Positions 34,101 through 47,500 of a DNA stretch of 64,000 nucleotides are shown one piece after another. The notes below the pieces were generated by a model. The model searched no databases. It was given only the letters and a program-made list of their open reading frames with translations, and was not told the DNA's origin. A program made the translations under genes and the position numbers. Origin of the DNA: Tubulanus polymorphus (taxonomy: Eukaryota; Nemertea; Palaeonemertea; Tubulaniformes; Tubulanidae); NCBI RefSeq assembly GCF_964204645.1, contig NC_134035.1, forward strand, positions 3,424,001-3,488,000, given 5' to 3'. How positions within the stretch are numbered: the first letter of the stretch is position 1; each line of letters begins with the position of its first letter.

Positions 34101-37100
34101 TATTCCTGAAGATGACTATTAGAATATAGTCGAAATGTTGAATAAACTACACTAGCTCAAGGAATACAGTATTCCTGAGGAGATGACTATTAGAATATAA
34201 TTGAAACCTTGATTAATATTATACTATATTTCTCATCGTGCAATTCCATATTATGGATACAAAAAAGTTGCTCAAAAGTTGGTTAGAGTTAACCAGTGGA
34301 TAGTTGACATAGTGACAATTGAAATTGCATTGTTACTATCGTATCTATCCTACGGTTATCTTTAACCAACTTTCCAGCACCTGCAGCGCCTTCTGTGTTT
34401 CATCTTGGGTTATTTTTATGTGATTGTGTATTTGTAGTTGCTGTTGGCGCCGACTCCCTTCATTATCGGTGTACCGGCGTCGTTCTTCATGTATAAAAAT
34501 GGCTTCCGAATACCAGATGACGTCTGGTTAGTCGATCTAGACTCTAATAAGGTAAACGAAGAAGAAGATCGTTCAGGGTCCCCCAGCGACTCCTTGAATG
34601 CCTTTGAAGGTGCTCGAAACTCCTTTAGTTTGAACAAAATGCCTGAAACTCCTTTCAAACTCTTTCATTTTGAGAAATAGGCAATTTGAAATATTCGTAG
34701 TTGTACAGTAGACTACGCCTAAATCGGTACAGTTGGGACCAGAATTCTTTTACCTAATTTTAATTAGGTGGTTACTGAATCAGAAACTGAGTTGAGGTAG
34801 TGTAAAGGATAAAAATTTGTTTACAAAACCACTGAATTAATGGTTTACCGAGATAAACAGTACCGATTTAGGAGGAGTCTACAGTAATGCGGATGTAAAA
34901 GTGATGTAGACACTACTATTATCATCATCACTATTATTATCAACATTATTATTACGATTATCATCATTTTATCATTTTGCTATTTCAAGGAGCTGTACAT
35001 AATGATACTTGTGACATTAATCTAAATGCTAATAATGTCTAATAAGTAGGGCCTTAGAAATGTACATCATGTTTGTATGTGATATTATTATTCATGAAGT
35101 TTCTGCTTTTCTGCGTCAGTAAATGAATTATCATTAAAGTCAGAAATGATTTCTATTTTATTTTCGATTAAATTACTATCTACGATGTCAAAACCTGATG
35201 AAAACTACTACAAAAGTATCTATCTACAAAGCCAGATATATACTGAGTGTATATTACTCAACTCATCCATCATCGGTTTGTTTGTGTTGTAGATATCAGT
35301 GCCTTCTGGAACCGAAGATCTGCCTCAGCTGCCCGAACCCGAGGGCACCATTCTCAAGAATCACCTGAAGCAAGCCCTGGCGAGCATGAGCATGAGCCCG
35401 CAGCCGATTAAAAACCTGGACGCGGTCGCGCACAACCCCGACACGTGGAAACGTCGCGATAGTTTCTCGTCGGCGACGACCGGCTTCAATCCGTTGATTT
35501 ACGGTAACGACGTCGATTCGGTCGACGTGGCGACGCGTGTAGCGATGGTAAGTACATGTAACCCTTCTGCTTACCCTCCGGGGCGCTCAGTCCCGGATCC
35601 GGTCCCACATTTGCGAGCTATAGTTAGCTCGGGGTAGTGGTTTCAATACAGGGCCTCTATGACTCCATGATTCCTTAAAAACTCTACTCTAAACAAGAAA
35701 TGCTTTGAAAGCTGCTTGAAACTCCTTTAATCTGAGCAAAATTCCCGTAACTCATAAAGATCATAAGGTGATAACGAAAAAATTATTTCAGTATTCGTGA
35801 AGATGATTATTAGAATATAGTCGAAATGTCGAATGAATGGCGATAGTGTTTTATCAATGGTTATTGAGAGGGGTTTCCACTGAGTTCACTGGTACCGAGA
35901 TTGGAGCAATTAGCTTCATAGAGTAATCTATCATATCTAACAAATTTATAATTCATCTTTCAGTGTGTGAATGAAAATTTCTGAATTGTGAATTGTTATC
36001 GCGTCTTATTCGTTTCTCCAGGTGCGGTTCTTCAATTCCGCGAACATACTCGGTAATTTCTGCGAACACACGCGTACGTTGCGTTTGTACCCGCGGCCGG
36101 TCGTCGCGTTCCAGTTCTACAGTTTCATGAAGTCGCGACCGACGAAAACGCATTTCACGGCCAGACTCGCTCGCACGCAGGTTCGTATTATCGTCGTGAC
36201 CTTTCGATATTTTGTGAAGAAAAGGGGGGGGAATGTCATATTGATAGAATAATTTTTGACTTGTCGTAGTCCTTGTAACGTAGTAAATAGTCTCAACTAT
36301 TTACAAACTGTACATGTATCTAGATAGAAATATAAATAGGTTGGAGATTTTTTGGTACGACGGTAATTGGGTGGGGTGTTTCGAGTTGATTTGTCAATTC
36401 TTTGGTCCATAATAACCTTGGGAAAGTTTAGATTGCGAATGATTACAAGGAGCTATTTAGTTTATTAAAAAAAGCTTCATCAGGTGAATTACTGAATTAC
36501 TCTTCTCACTCAGTTCTCTGTAATTAGTGTCAGTCTACCTATAAATACTGTTGTTTTTCTATTGACTATACTCATTCACCTGATGAAGCTTCTATTCATT
36601 AGAAGCGAAAGCTCGTGCGTCAAATAAATAGTTAACCTGAATATAGTACTACTCGTCCGGTTACTTATTTTAAACCTGGTTAACACGGCTACTCTACGAA
36701 TATGTATCTAGATAGATATATGAATTGGTTGGAGGTTTTTTGGTACGACGGTAATTGGGTGGGGTGTTTCGAGTTGATTTGTCAATTCTTTGGTGCAAAA
36801 TAACCTTGGGAAAGTTTAGAATGTGAACGATTACAAGGAGCTATTAAAATCATTATAAGAAAATGATTATCTAGATAACCGTGTAAATTGGTTGAAGTGT
36901 TTTTAGAGGATACATCACGCTTATTTGATGGGGGTGTTTAATGTTGATGTGATGATTTTTTGGTCCTAAATAACCGTGGGTTTCTGCGTAGTTTTTAAAT
37001 GTGAATAGTTACAAGGAGGCGTTAGATCTATATCATTGGCAATTTAGCGAGGAAGTTAATCACTTATTTTTCTTTACGCCCAGTGTGATGGCGTTCGTGT

Positions 37101-40100
37101 CTATGCTTTACCCACGCGAGTACATGTTTCCTGTGATACCTCTTTTACCTACGTGTATGTCGTCAGCTGAACAGGTTTGGAGGCAACCCAAAACACTTTC
37201 ATTCAACGTCTTCAGTATCTCCCGATAGTCACTTTAAAAATACTGAATTCCTGAAGATCACTATTATGATATAGTCGAATCCTTGAATAAACTACACTTC
37301 GTAGCTCAAGGAATACAGTATTCCTGAAGATGATGTAAAGCTGTTATGTTAATGTCTCCCCATTAACCAACCCGTTGTCTGTCGTGCTATCCTGCTAGTA
37401 TATATCTATTTTCGCTGTTTGTAGGCGGTTGAATTCTTCGCCGAGTTCTCGTTGTGCCCGTTGAACGTCGTATTTCTGCGCGTTCAAACCGGCGTGTTCG
37501 ATCCGTCGTTGATCGGCGACAAAGGTCGCTGGTACTCGCACACGCTGCAGAAGATCGACTTCCACGCTTACGATCACGAGGGTTCGTCGTTGGGCGCCGC
37601 GCTGACCGCCTCTATGAACAGTACGAATAGCGACGAATACCCGACAGGTACGTGACGTTGATTCCGCTTCACGAAATGTCTATTTTCTTTTTCTGAAAAT
37701 GTGTTCGTCCACAAATTTAACCCTTTCAGTTCTGTCTCATAAATACCCTATAGCGCTTGCAATAATTCTTATAGTCTAGTACACAACATTGCGATGTATT
37801 GATTTTATTAGTAATTAGTTTACATCTATTGAAAGATGGCAACACCTGTCAAACATAGTGAAATATTATCAACTAACCATACACCGCGCCGTGGTGTTGA
37901 CGCACTAAAGAGCTGTGCCCATTATTCAACGCACTGGGGTAGAATTTTTTAGAATTTTCAAATTATCTCAATTATCTCAGCACTTTAGGGTGTTAACCAG
38001 TCAGCTCTAAAAGGGTTAAACAATTTATGCGAGTTAAGAGCTGTCAAAAGTAGTAAGAGATTTCATATGGATTTAGGATATGATTAAAGATTTGCTCATT
38101 TGATTTGTTTGTTTTGAACAGATGAAAGTGGCAGCGACAGCGACGGTGCGGACAGCACGAGTTCGTCGTATTCGAGTCTCTCAGATTTTGTAACTGATAT
38201 CATGAACAGTGATATAAACGGAGATACGCCAGGTATGTTTATCTATTCAGTCCTCTAAATCATTTCTATAAAATGCTCAAACTAACTTGGAATGAGTAGA
38301 ACACCTTCAACTCTTCTGTAGGACTCCTGGGCAAAGCACTTGTTCTCATTATTGCCTCTTTCCTCTCTGAAGCAAATGGATACCCGGCCAAATAGGCTAC
38401 ATGTAGATGATTCCTTTGCGTTAGAAGTAGCTCTGCTGTCACTTGTCTACAGGTAGAGGTGACTGATATACAGTTACAGATATAGGCTAGGGGTAATAAT
38501 ACCAATCTCACTTCTCTCCAGGGAGAGATGACTGATACACAGTTACAGATATAGGCTAGGGGTAATAATACCAATATCACTTCTCTCCAGGGAGAGATGA
38601 CTGATACACAGTTACATATATAGGCTAGGGGTAATAATACCAATATCACTTCTCTCCAGGGAGAGATGACTGATACACAGTGACAGATATAGGCTAGGGG
38701 TAATAATACCAATATCACTTCTCTCCAGGGAGAGATGACTGATACACAGTTACATATATAGGCTAGGGGTAATGATACCAATATCACTTCTCTCCAGGGA
38801 GAGATGACTGATACACAGTTACAGATATAGGCTAGGGGTAATAATACCAATATCACTTCTCTCCAGGATGAGATGACTGATACACAGTTACAGATATAGG
38901 CTAGGGGTAATAATACCAATATCACTTCTCTCCAGGTAGAGATGACTGATAAACAGTTACAGATATAGGCTAGGGGTAATAATACCAATATCACTTCTCT
39001 CCAGGGAGAGATGACTGATACACAGTTACAGATATAGGCTAGGGGTAATGATACCAATATCACTTCTCTCCAGGGAGAGATGACTGATACACAGTTACAG
39101 ATATAGTCTAGGGGTGATAATATCAATATCACTTCTCTCCAGAGAGAGATGACTGATACACCGTAACAGATATAGGCTAGGGGTAATGATACCAATATCA
39201 CCAATGTAAATAGCCAGGAAGTAGATAATTCAGCTCAAAGAGTCAAATTCAATAATCTTAGAAATTGGCAAATGTCACTGTAGCATTCTGCAACTTACAA
39301 CTTTCTTTGATGATCAATTATTTCTAGATGTTTACCCGGAAGAACAAGTATTGGCCGTCGATCATAGTCAAGTGTTCGCTCCGCCGAAGAAACTGCAAGT
39401 ACCGGACACTCCTATAACGAACAGCGACAGCGCGTTCTCGTTACCGGAGAGCGACCTCAGTTCATCGGAATCATCCGAGTCGTTCGACCAGGACGATGAC
39501 AAACTCGCAGTAAGTGATCGCTTTGGTCGGGGTTTTTTTAAGCTTCGTTAATTTGAAACTTGAAAATTCTCGTGGAATTCAAATACTCGGTTTTATTTGA
39601 AGGGTACCTGTAAATCTAGACCGTATTATCCCTGATTACGGTATATGACATGGGACTGTAACTGCTCATAGGCAAGAGATTCATAGATTATTTCTTATAA
39701 GATGAACTGCCATTGACAATCCTTAGCCAACTAATTTCGGTTTTGTGTATAGGGTGACTTGTAGGTCTACCTTTGGCCTGGGTGCAAGTTATGGTAATTG
39801 CCACGCATCGTTTATGCACACGTCACTATCATAAATCAATAGAATTAAAAAAGAATGAAATATTTTGGCACAATTGTAGGATATCTTGTAGTGCTGTGCT
39901 GGTAAGCATTTCAGTGGACAGTAAAAAGTTGATATATAGCAGTGTGATATGATACAATATTTGTAAACCTCAGGGTATAATGGCCAAATACATGTGTAAA
40001 CATAATCTCCCCTGGTAATGCCGCTGCTGTTGCCGCTGCTGCTGCTGCTGCTACTGCTACTGCAAACCTTGGGAATGAGTTACAATTATATGTTTTAATT

Positions 40101-41492
40101 TGCTCTTCTTTCAGTCTGGACCCGTACACTATGTATACGATTCCGGCAATGAACCTCCCGTCCATCAGTCAGATAGGTAAGCATTATCAACTGCTCGCTC
40201 TTATCTCAGTGAATAGGTTAATTAGACCACTTCAAAATACCCGAGTGTTTATGATAAGTCTATCCTCGCAATATCAAAGTGTCTTGAGTGTCATAAAGGA
40301 AGATCATGAGCAATTGACTCCGAATCTAGAAGTAATACTATATTGATACGATAAGGGAACCTTATTGCGTACAATAACAATCTAATCTGGTTAGTGTTTA
40401 TACTTGACCTTATTATCACCATACCTGCTTAAGCATTAAGGGTGGCGGCAGTTGACCTGGAAAACCTGGAAATCTCCGGGGAATCAGGAAAATCTAGAAA
40501 AAGACTCAGGGAATTCGGCTAATGCTTCAAACAAGCATGAGTCAATGAAGAGTGAATGAATTGTAACATTTTAAACCGAGAAACTTCTCAATCTGGGAAT
40601 TGTTGTATAATCACGTGGAAAAATCAGGGAAAACTCAGCGGAAAAATGGCCACACTGGTATTGCTTGGATAGACTTTCGTTGTTTTAATGATAATTACCT
40701 TATAACCATTCATGATATACATGGATATATCCTTCTCGCCTGGACCTGGTTTCATAGATGTGCTCAGGCAAAAAATCCCTCGCAACATTTCGTAATTTGT
40801 CACTTATTTCCGTGGATTGTCATTATTACTGCGATGGAGGAGATTTTTCCCTAGGGGTAGCTTTGATGCCCGTCTATGAAATCGGGCGTATTCACACCCC
40901 GTAGTTTATAGTAGAGTATCATCAGCTCATTGACCTTCCACCTGCTAATCCCAACCTTATATTGAACGACGGCGAATTGCATGGAGCATGGCTGTTCCCA
41001 TTAGACACAATCACATGAGACGATTTGGCCTGGGTCAAAATGGCCCAGATCTGGCCTGATTAGAGAGTGCGTTCACCAGAAACCACTCACTCGATACTAA
41101 ACAATACTTATACAAAGCAAAATGAGTCAATTCAAAAACCTGTTGAAATTCACGTGCAATAATTTGACCCGTGCTAAAATTTGGCTCTGTTAGGTCTGAC
41201 ATTTTTGGTCGGGTCGAACAGGCATTTGGCACCCGTTTGAATGGTTGTTCCAGGCTTAATTCGTGTTTGGTTAATGCTCGTGTGATCGTGGCTATAATGT
41301 TTAAGTATTCAGTTCCTACCTGCGCGGTTCTGCAGCCGAGAGACCACTCAACGTCTGCATTATGCACTATCTATCGCGATCTATTTCAACGTAGTAAAAT
41401 TTGTTGTGTTTGTCGCAGGAAGAAGAAATCGTTGCGTAAGAAAGTGAAGATTAACGTAGGGTTAGTCAGTTATATACTCGCACCATACAACG

Positions 41493-41542
<50 letters not shown>

Positions 41543-44500
41543 TGGTTAAACCCGGCACTTTTACTCTTATTAACCCTCTCCAGTCCGTATACATACATTT
41601 CACGGAGTAATTGTATCCGATATCCAAGCAAACGAACTGAAATCGACTTTCATTTAACGCCACGACTGGAAAGGGTTGTTTTCATTTTCTGTTCTTTTCA
41701 ATTCTGATTATATGAGATACTGATCAAGTATCTCTATATGAGATACTGATCAAGTATCTCATGACTATTTTCGATCTCGTGCTTCGCCTAAGTCTATGAA
41801 TTTCGATGTTTTCATGACACTGCTTCGGTTCGACATGCTGAATATCAAAAGGTTACGGTGAAGCTGACAAAAAAATTCGATGTACATGGAGATGTACCGA
41901 CCGGTATACGCTTTTTGATGGTTATTTCGCAACTGGGCATATTTTGTATCGCGTTGCACCATTTCACGTTCACTTTTCGTATATTAAGTTCAACGCACAC
42001 TTTTTGCGGCTTCTAATTGTTATTTTCTACGATTCGTGTAACTTATGAAGGATGCCCAACTCAGACGTGAAGGGTTGAGTTCTTCGAAAGCCCAGGAATG
42101 ATACTCGCGTCGTAAAGACCGATTTGTATCAGTCAAAAGAATTTCTACCAAGTTAATGAACGGAGCTCGAGCTCCACAGTTGTGAGTTAGCTATAAGTCA
42201 ATTGAGTTTACAATATTAACTCGATGGAGTCAAGTTTAATTCATAGCCGCGGAACCTGCGCCCGACCTGACTTTTCGTCTCGTACAACGAAGTCATCGCT
42301 AATCGGAATTTGTTCCCGTATTCTAATATTTACAGCGGCGCCGATCAGAATTCGCCGGCGTTGAGACGCGCGAACATCCCACCGCCGATCCGTACCGATC
42401 TGTCCGACAGCCATGACAGCAGCGCGCCGAGCACGCCGATCATCGACAAACGTAACCGCAGCGACAGCGAGGTGGCGCCGAGTCCCACGTTGCTGAAAGC
42501 GCCGACAGCGAATTTGAAATCGTCGTCTCAGCCGAGCACGCCTACGAGAAAAGCGGCTAATTTCAAGGTAAAGTATCTCGTAAACGAGTCATAGTGTGTA
42601 GCGAGTCTACTTTACACGGTAGGGAGTTGAATGATGGATAAAGGCCACAACAAAATCACAACAATAACATCGATTCGCTGAGTCACTTCATGACCAGAGC
42701 TGCCGACTGCCTTCCTGAATTTCAGTATTTGTTACTCCTTTATGATGAGAAATACTGATTTGATGCGTTTGATGCGTACAGAAATATGAAAGATGTTACT
42801 GAAGGTCTTACTGTTGATTACTGATTAATTTGAACAGAAATATGAAAGATGTTATTGAGGGTCTTACTGTTGATTACTGATTAATTTGTACAGAAATATG
42901 AAAGATGTTACTGAGGGTCTTACTGTTGATTACTGATTAATTTGAACAGAAATATGAAAGATGTTACTGAAGGTCTTACTGTTGATAACTGATTAATTTG
43001 AACAGAAATATGAAAGATGTTACTGAAGGTCTTACTGTTGATTACTGATTAATTTGAACAGAAATATGAAAGATGTTACTGAAGGTCTTACTGTTGATTA
43101 CTGATTAATTTGAACAGAAATATGAAAGATGTTACTGAAGGTCTTACTGTTGATTACTGATTAATTTGTACAGAAATATGAAAGATGTTACTGAGGGTCT
43201 TACTGTTGATTACTGATTAATTTGATCAGAAATATGAAAGATGTTACTGAAGGTCTTACTGTTGATTACTGATTAATTTGAACATTTTCTTTCATATAAC
43301 AATGAAACGTTACTGAAAAAAAATTATATTTGTGACTGATAGTACGTTTCAGAGGTTGGCAGCCCTTCATGTCCTAGTGCATGAAATGAATGACCATAAG
43401 CGATTTGTCCCTAGGTTATTGTTATGGGTTTCAAAAATCGTGATGAGCAGTTACAATGTCTATCATTTGCACAATTTGCTAAACGGTTTTATAGACTGGT
43501 ATTACCTTTAACCCGGGGGTTAACTTAATTGATAATGAATTGAGTTAGCCTTTGGGTTAAAGGTAGTACCGGTCTATAAAACCGGCCCCAGAATCTTATA
43601 TTCAAAACTGTATTTGGTTTGCGTATTTGATCCGATTTCAGACAAGTTAATGAGCCTTGAAGTGCTAATCGACATCGTTGATTTATATTTACGGTATATC
43701 CTTAGATTGCTCATAGTTTATGGAGCTGTGACAATGAGCTGTATATCATAATCTTCCGTATCGTGTATAAGCTACGTTTTGTTCTCCGCGTTTCAGGTAT
43801 TTTCCGGTAGTGACTCCGATCGACCGACGACACCGTCATCTATTATATCGTCGATTAGTAATGAGATGAACGGTATTGCGCAACAGGCGTCGTCTACGCT
43901 CTCAGAAATATTCGGTTAGTATTTGCATATTGTAGGCGATTGCCGGAATACGAGTATTCGGCGAAGTCCATCACATCGATGTTTAAAGAAGAATTCAAAA
44001 ACTTACTATTTTAGGAAAATTTATAACTGCAATCAATCTTAGTCACCTGCAAATTTGAACTTGATATTTGTTCTCCGAGTGTTTTTAATTACTATTGGAG
44101 TAATCATCTTCCGAGTAATCATTCAAGTGATTACTCCAAGGTCAGAGTTCATAGCGTTGGTATACAGAGCAGAATTTAGCTCGTACTACAAGCCTTGAAA
44201 TTTGTTCCGAATACGACAATTTTAATGATTTCATACTGGACATACTGGTTTCATAGGCTGGCATTACCTTCAACCGACGGGCTAACTCAATTCATTATCA
44301 ATTGAGTAAACCCCAGGGTTAAAGGTAATACCAGTCTATAAAACCAGCTCCTGAAGTTTTTTGCTTCGTTGTTTCACTGTGGTGACGATTACATCTGATG
44401 TGCGTTGTTTTCTATGATAGGCTCAACACCAGCGAAACCTCCGCAACAGCCAGTGTTACCGCCTCAACAGGAACAACAACAACAACAAGTCAGTCAACCC

Positions 44501-47500
44501 CAACAGCCGCAACTATCGCAGAAACAGTTGAAACCGTTCGCTCCGCTAGGTACCGTATGAGATGAGCTGATTTCTGTCTAATCTCTCGAACTGCCGTTCC
44601 GAATTGAGCTGAAACGATTTCTGCGTGTTTGTTTTCAGGAAATCGCAAGGCGTTAGTCGAAAAATCCGGTCTCGTCAAACACGCGACTGCGAAGAAAACG
44701 AAAGAAATTCAACGCCAGGTGTCGCAAGATGCGAAGAACGCCAATACACACAGGTGCGTAGAATCTGTATCTGTAGATTGTAGTAGTTTTAGTGGTTTTC
44801 AAGACTTGGCTACCAGCGACTGTAGGTTGAGAACTTAATGATTTTCCTAGTTTATTGATACATCGCCAAGACTGCAGGCTGGTTCCATAGTCATGGCTTG
44901 GACTTAAGACCAGTCTAAGACTAACATAAATCTATAGTCGATCTAACATCTTAAGACCAGTCTTAAGATTTGAGACCACTGGACTTAAGTCTTCACTATA
45001 TGGAACTGGCCCCAGTGGTAAGTAACACAGTCATGGTTTAGATTGAAGACCAGTCTAAGACCAACTTAGTTCTAAGAGTTGGCAGGTGTATGATCACTTT
45101 TCTATACTCTTTCTTTTTCGTTTCGATTCTGGCAGTAGGTTGCAGAGTCATGGTTTAGATTAAAGACCAGTCTGAGACCAACTTAGTTCTATAGCCGATT
45201 GAAGAGTTGGCATCTGTGTGATCATGTCTCTATATTCTTTCTTTTTCGTTTCGATTAGCGAGAACCAGCAGTTCCTGAAAGACGTCGTCATGAACGTGCT
45301 CGACGGGAAAGGCGTCGGCTGGCTGAAACTGAGCAAACTGAAGAAACTGATGGAAGACGAGAATTATCGAAATTTCGTCGTCAGTCGTTTGAACACGTCG
45401 CTCGATAAGAAGCTAACAGAAGACGACCTACATATTGAAGATGTGGTATGTTGGTGAACTCAACTTAATGATTTGAAAATTATCCAAGTTATGTGTTTGA
45501 ACCCTGTATATTACTGCTGTGTCCTGGGGCAAGACACTTATCCTCAATTGTCTCCCTGATCTGTCTCAATTTTCTCTCGTCTGATAGACGCCTCTTGAGC
45601 GCTTGTTAGCTGCTCTGTGTTACTTCTCCCAAGGATAGACGACTGATAGATGTTAGTGTATCAAAGCATTAACATCAATACATCGCGATGCGGTTTACTA
45701 GCATTATTATTAAATATATACAAATTTGACCCCAGTATGTTGAATAGCAGGCACACCATTGTTGTGCATCTACACCATAGTGCGGCGTATTGTTAATTGC
45801 TAATATTTCACTATGTTTGACAGGAGTTGCCATCTTTCAATAGAGATGAAAAAGAAATACTAATAAAATCAATACACCGCGATGCAGTGTACTAGCAAAG
45901 TCCACAAGGGATTTATACACCACACTGCAGTGTAGAAATACTGAAAGGGTCAATATTACTTTTTGCAAAATGAATATATTGTATTGTATGCGTTTGTTTT
46001 AGATGATTTCGAGGCCGATTTTCAAAGGAATGTTGACGGTTTTACGCGCGATAGTCGTCGGATTGGAGCACACGTATCGTAATCACGGTATCGGCGGCAT
46101 GGCCAGCACGTTGATGGTGCTCGAAATCGCTCACACGCACTACTGGCTGAAGGACCTGTCGGGAAGCAATAAAAGTGATAGCAGCATGTCTCAGGTAGGC
46201 CGAATACGCGTTATTTCATCGTATGAAATGATCGCTTCTGATGTGTCCGGGCAATATGGATCGGGGATATCTTAAGAATTTTACCAAAAACCCTCGAAAA
46301 CTCGGGTAATTTGCTGCTCTTGACCACTCGTGTTTCTTTATCAATACAGGTTTCGATCAATTGTAACATTTTAGGCCAAAAATTTCTCCATTCATCAGCA
46401 ACATTGCATGAATTTCGTGTAATAAAATGAAAAACTCATGAATTTTGTGTAATAACATGAACAAAACCTGGGAAACTCAGGGCATTCGGTCAAATGCTAT
46501 TGACCACTCCTTTGTTAATCGATATGCGCTGAAAAATGAATGAATTCTGACATCTAAACCATGAATTTTCAGAAATCTTTTAATCTACTCCCCCAGCAGT
46601 TAAGGGTCAATGGGAAAGGGTCATTGCGGCGAAGAATTTCAGCTAATGATGATTTTATATTACAGGGAAGTTCGCCGTTCGGAAGTCAAGAAAGTTTGGC
46701 GTCGAAAGTGAAACCAGACGGATTTTCCTTACCAGACGACGCGCTGGTGACGTTAGGTATGTTTTAATCAACCGCTTACCTTCCAAACGGCTTAATTTAT
46801 GGTGAAATGTACGCGACGCTTCTTCCTCAATATCTGGTTGCGGTAGTTAACGTGTATCAAGCGCCACCTTTTGAGAAACCGCCGCATTCGAAACGGAATT
46901 TAACTGTTTTCCATATGTTGATCAATCGTAGGTACAATTACCGAATATATGGGGACTGTATTGCCAGGTATTTTTGAATTCTTCGCCAATAATATCGATT
47001 TACCGAATTATATAACGTACACTCTAAACCTCTTCGATTGTTTTATCACACAAAATAATTAGATCGTTTGAAATTTTCGACGAGATATAGGTGTCTTTTC
47101 TCGAGTTGATTTGAACTTTTTTCTTTCGAATTCGAATATATTTTCGATGTGAATGAATGAATGTTTTTTCCTGTCTCATCGCCTCAATCATTCCTAACTA
47201 ATATGTGTGAATATGCACATATAATTATATATATATATTTATATATCTATACATTCAAATTGCGGTGGCAATCTTTGAATAGATGGAGTGTTGTTTTTCT
47301 GATCTATATATGTACTGATCTATATATGTAAATAACCTTACTTAAAACGAAATGAAGAGAATTTCCTTGTTTCCATATATTATTTAAAATCGTCTAAAGA
47401 TATGTCTTAACAATTAAAGACCAGTCTAAGCTCATTTTGCTACCAAAATCAGTCTAACAATTTAAGACCAATCTTCATTGACTGGGCTGCTACAAAAGCT

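Larger units (their letters stand above)
36312..37020 (+). repeat. Triplicated 140-bp intronic segment
   Basis: Three direct copies start near 36312, 36703 and 36866. The first two share GTACGACGGTAATTGGGTGG and CGAGTTGATTTGTCAATTCT almost exactly; the third is diverged. An inverted-repeat element (36446-36700) separates copies 1 and 2 and probably inserted after the duplication. Confidence 0.85.

Noticed and set aside
38266-39204. A 312-codon minus-strand open frame with the same repeat
   Set aside because: Same artefact in array 3. It lies antisense within MADD intron 9, with no promoter or splice context.
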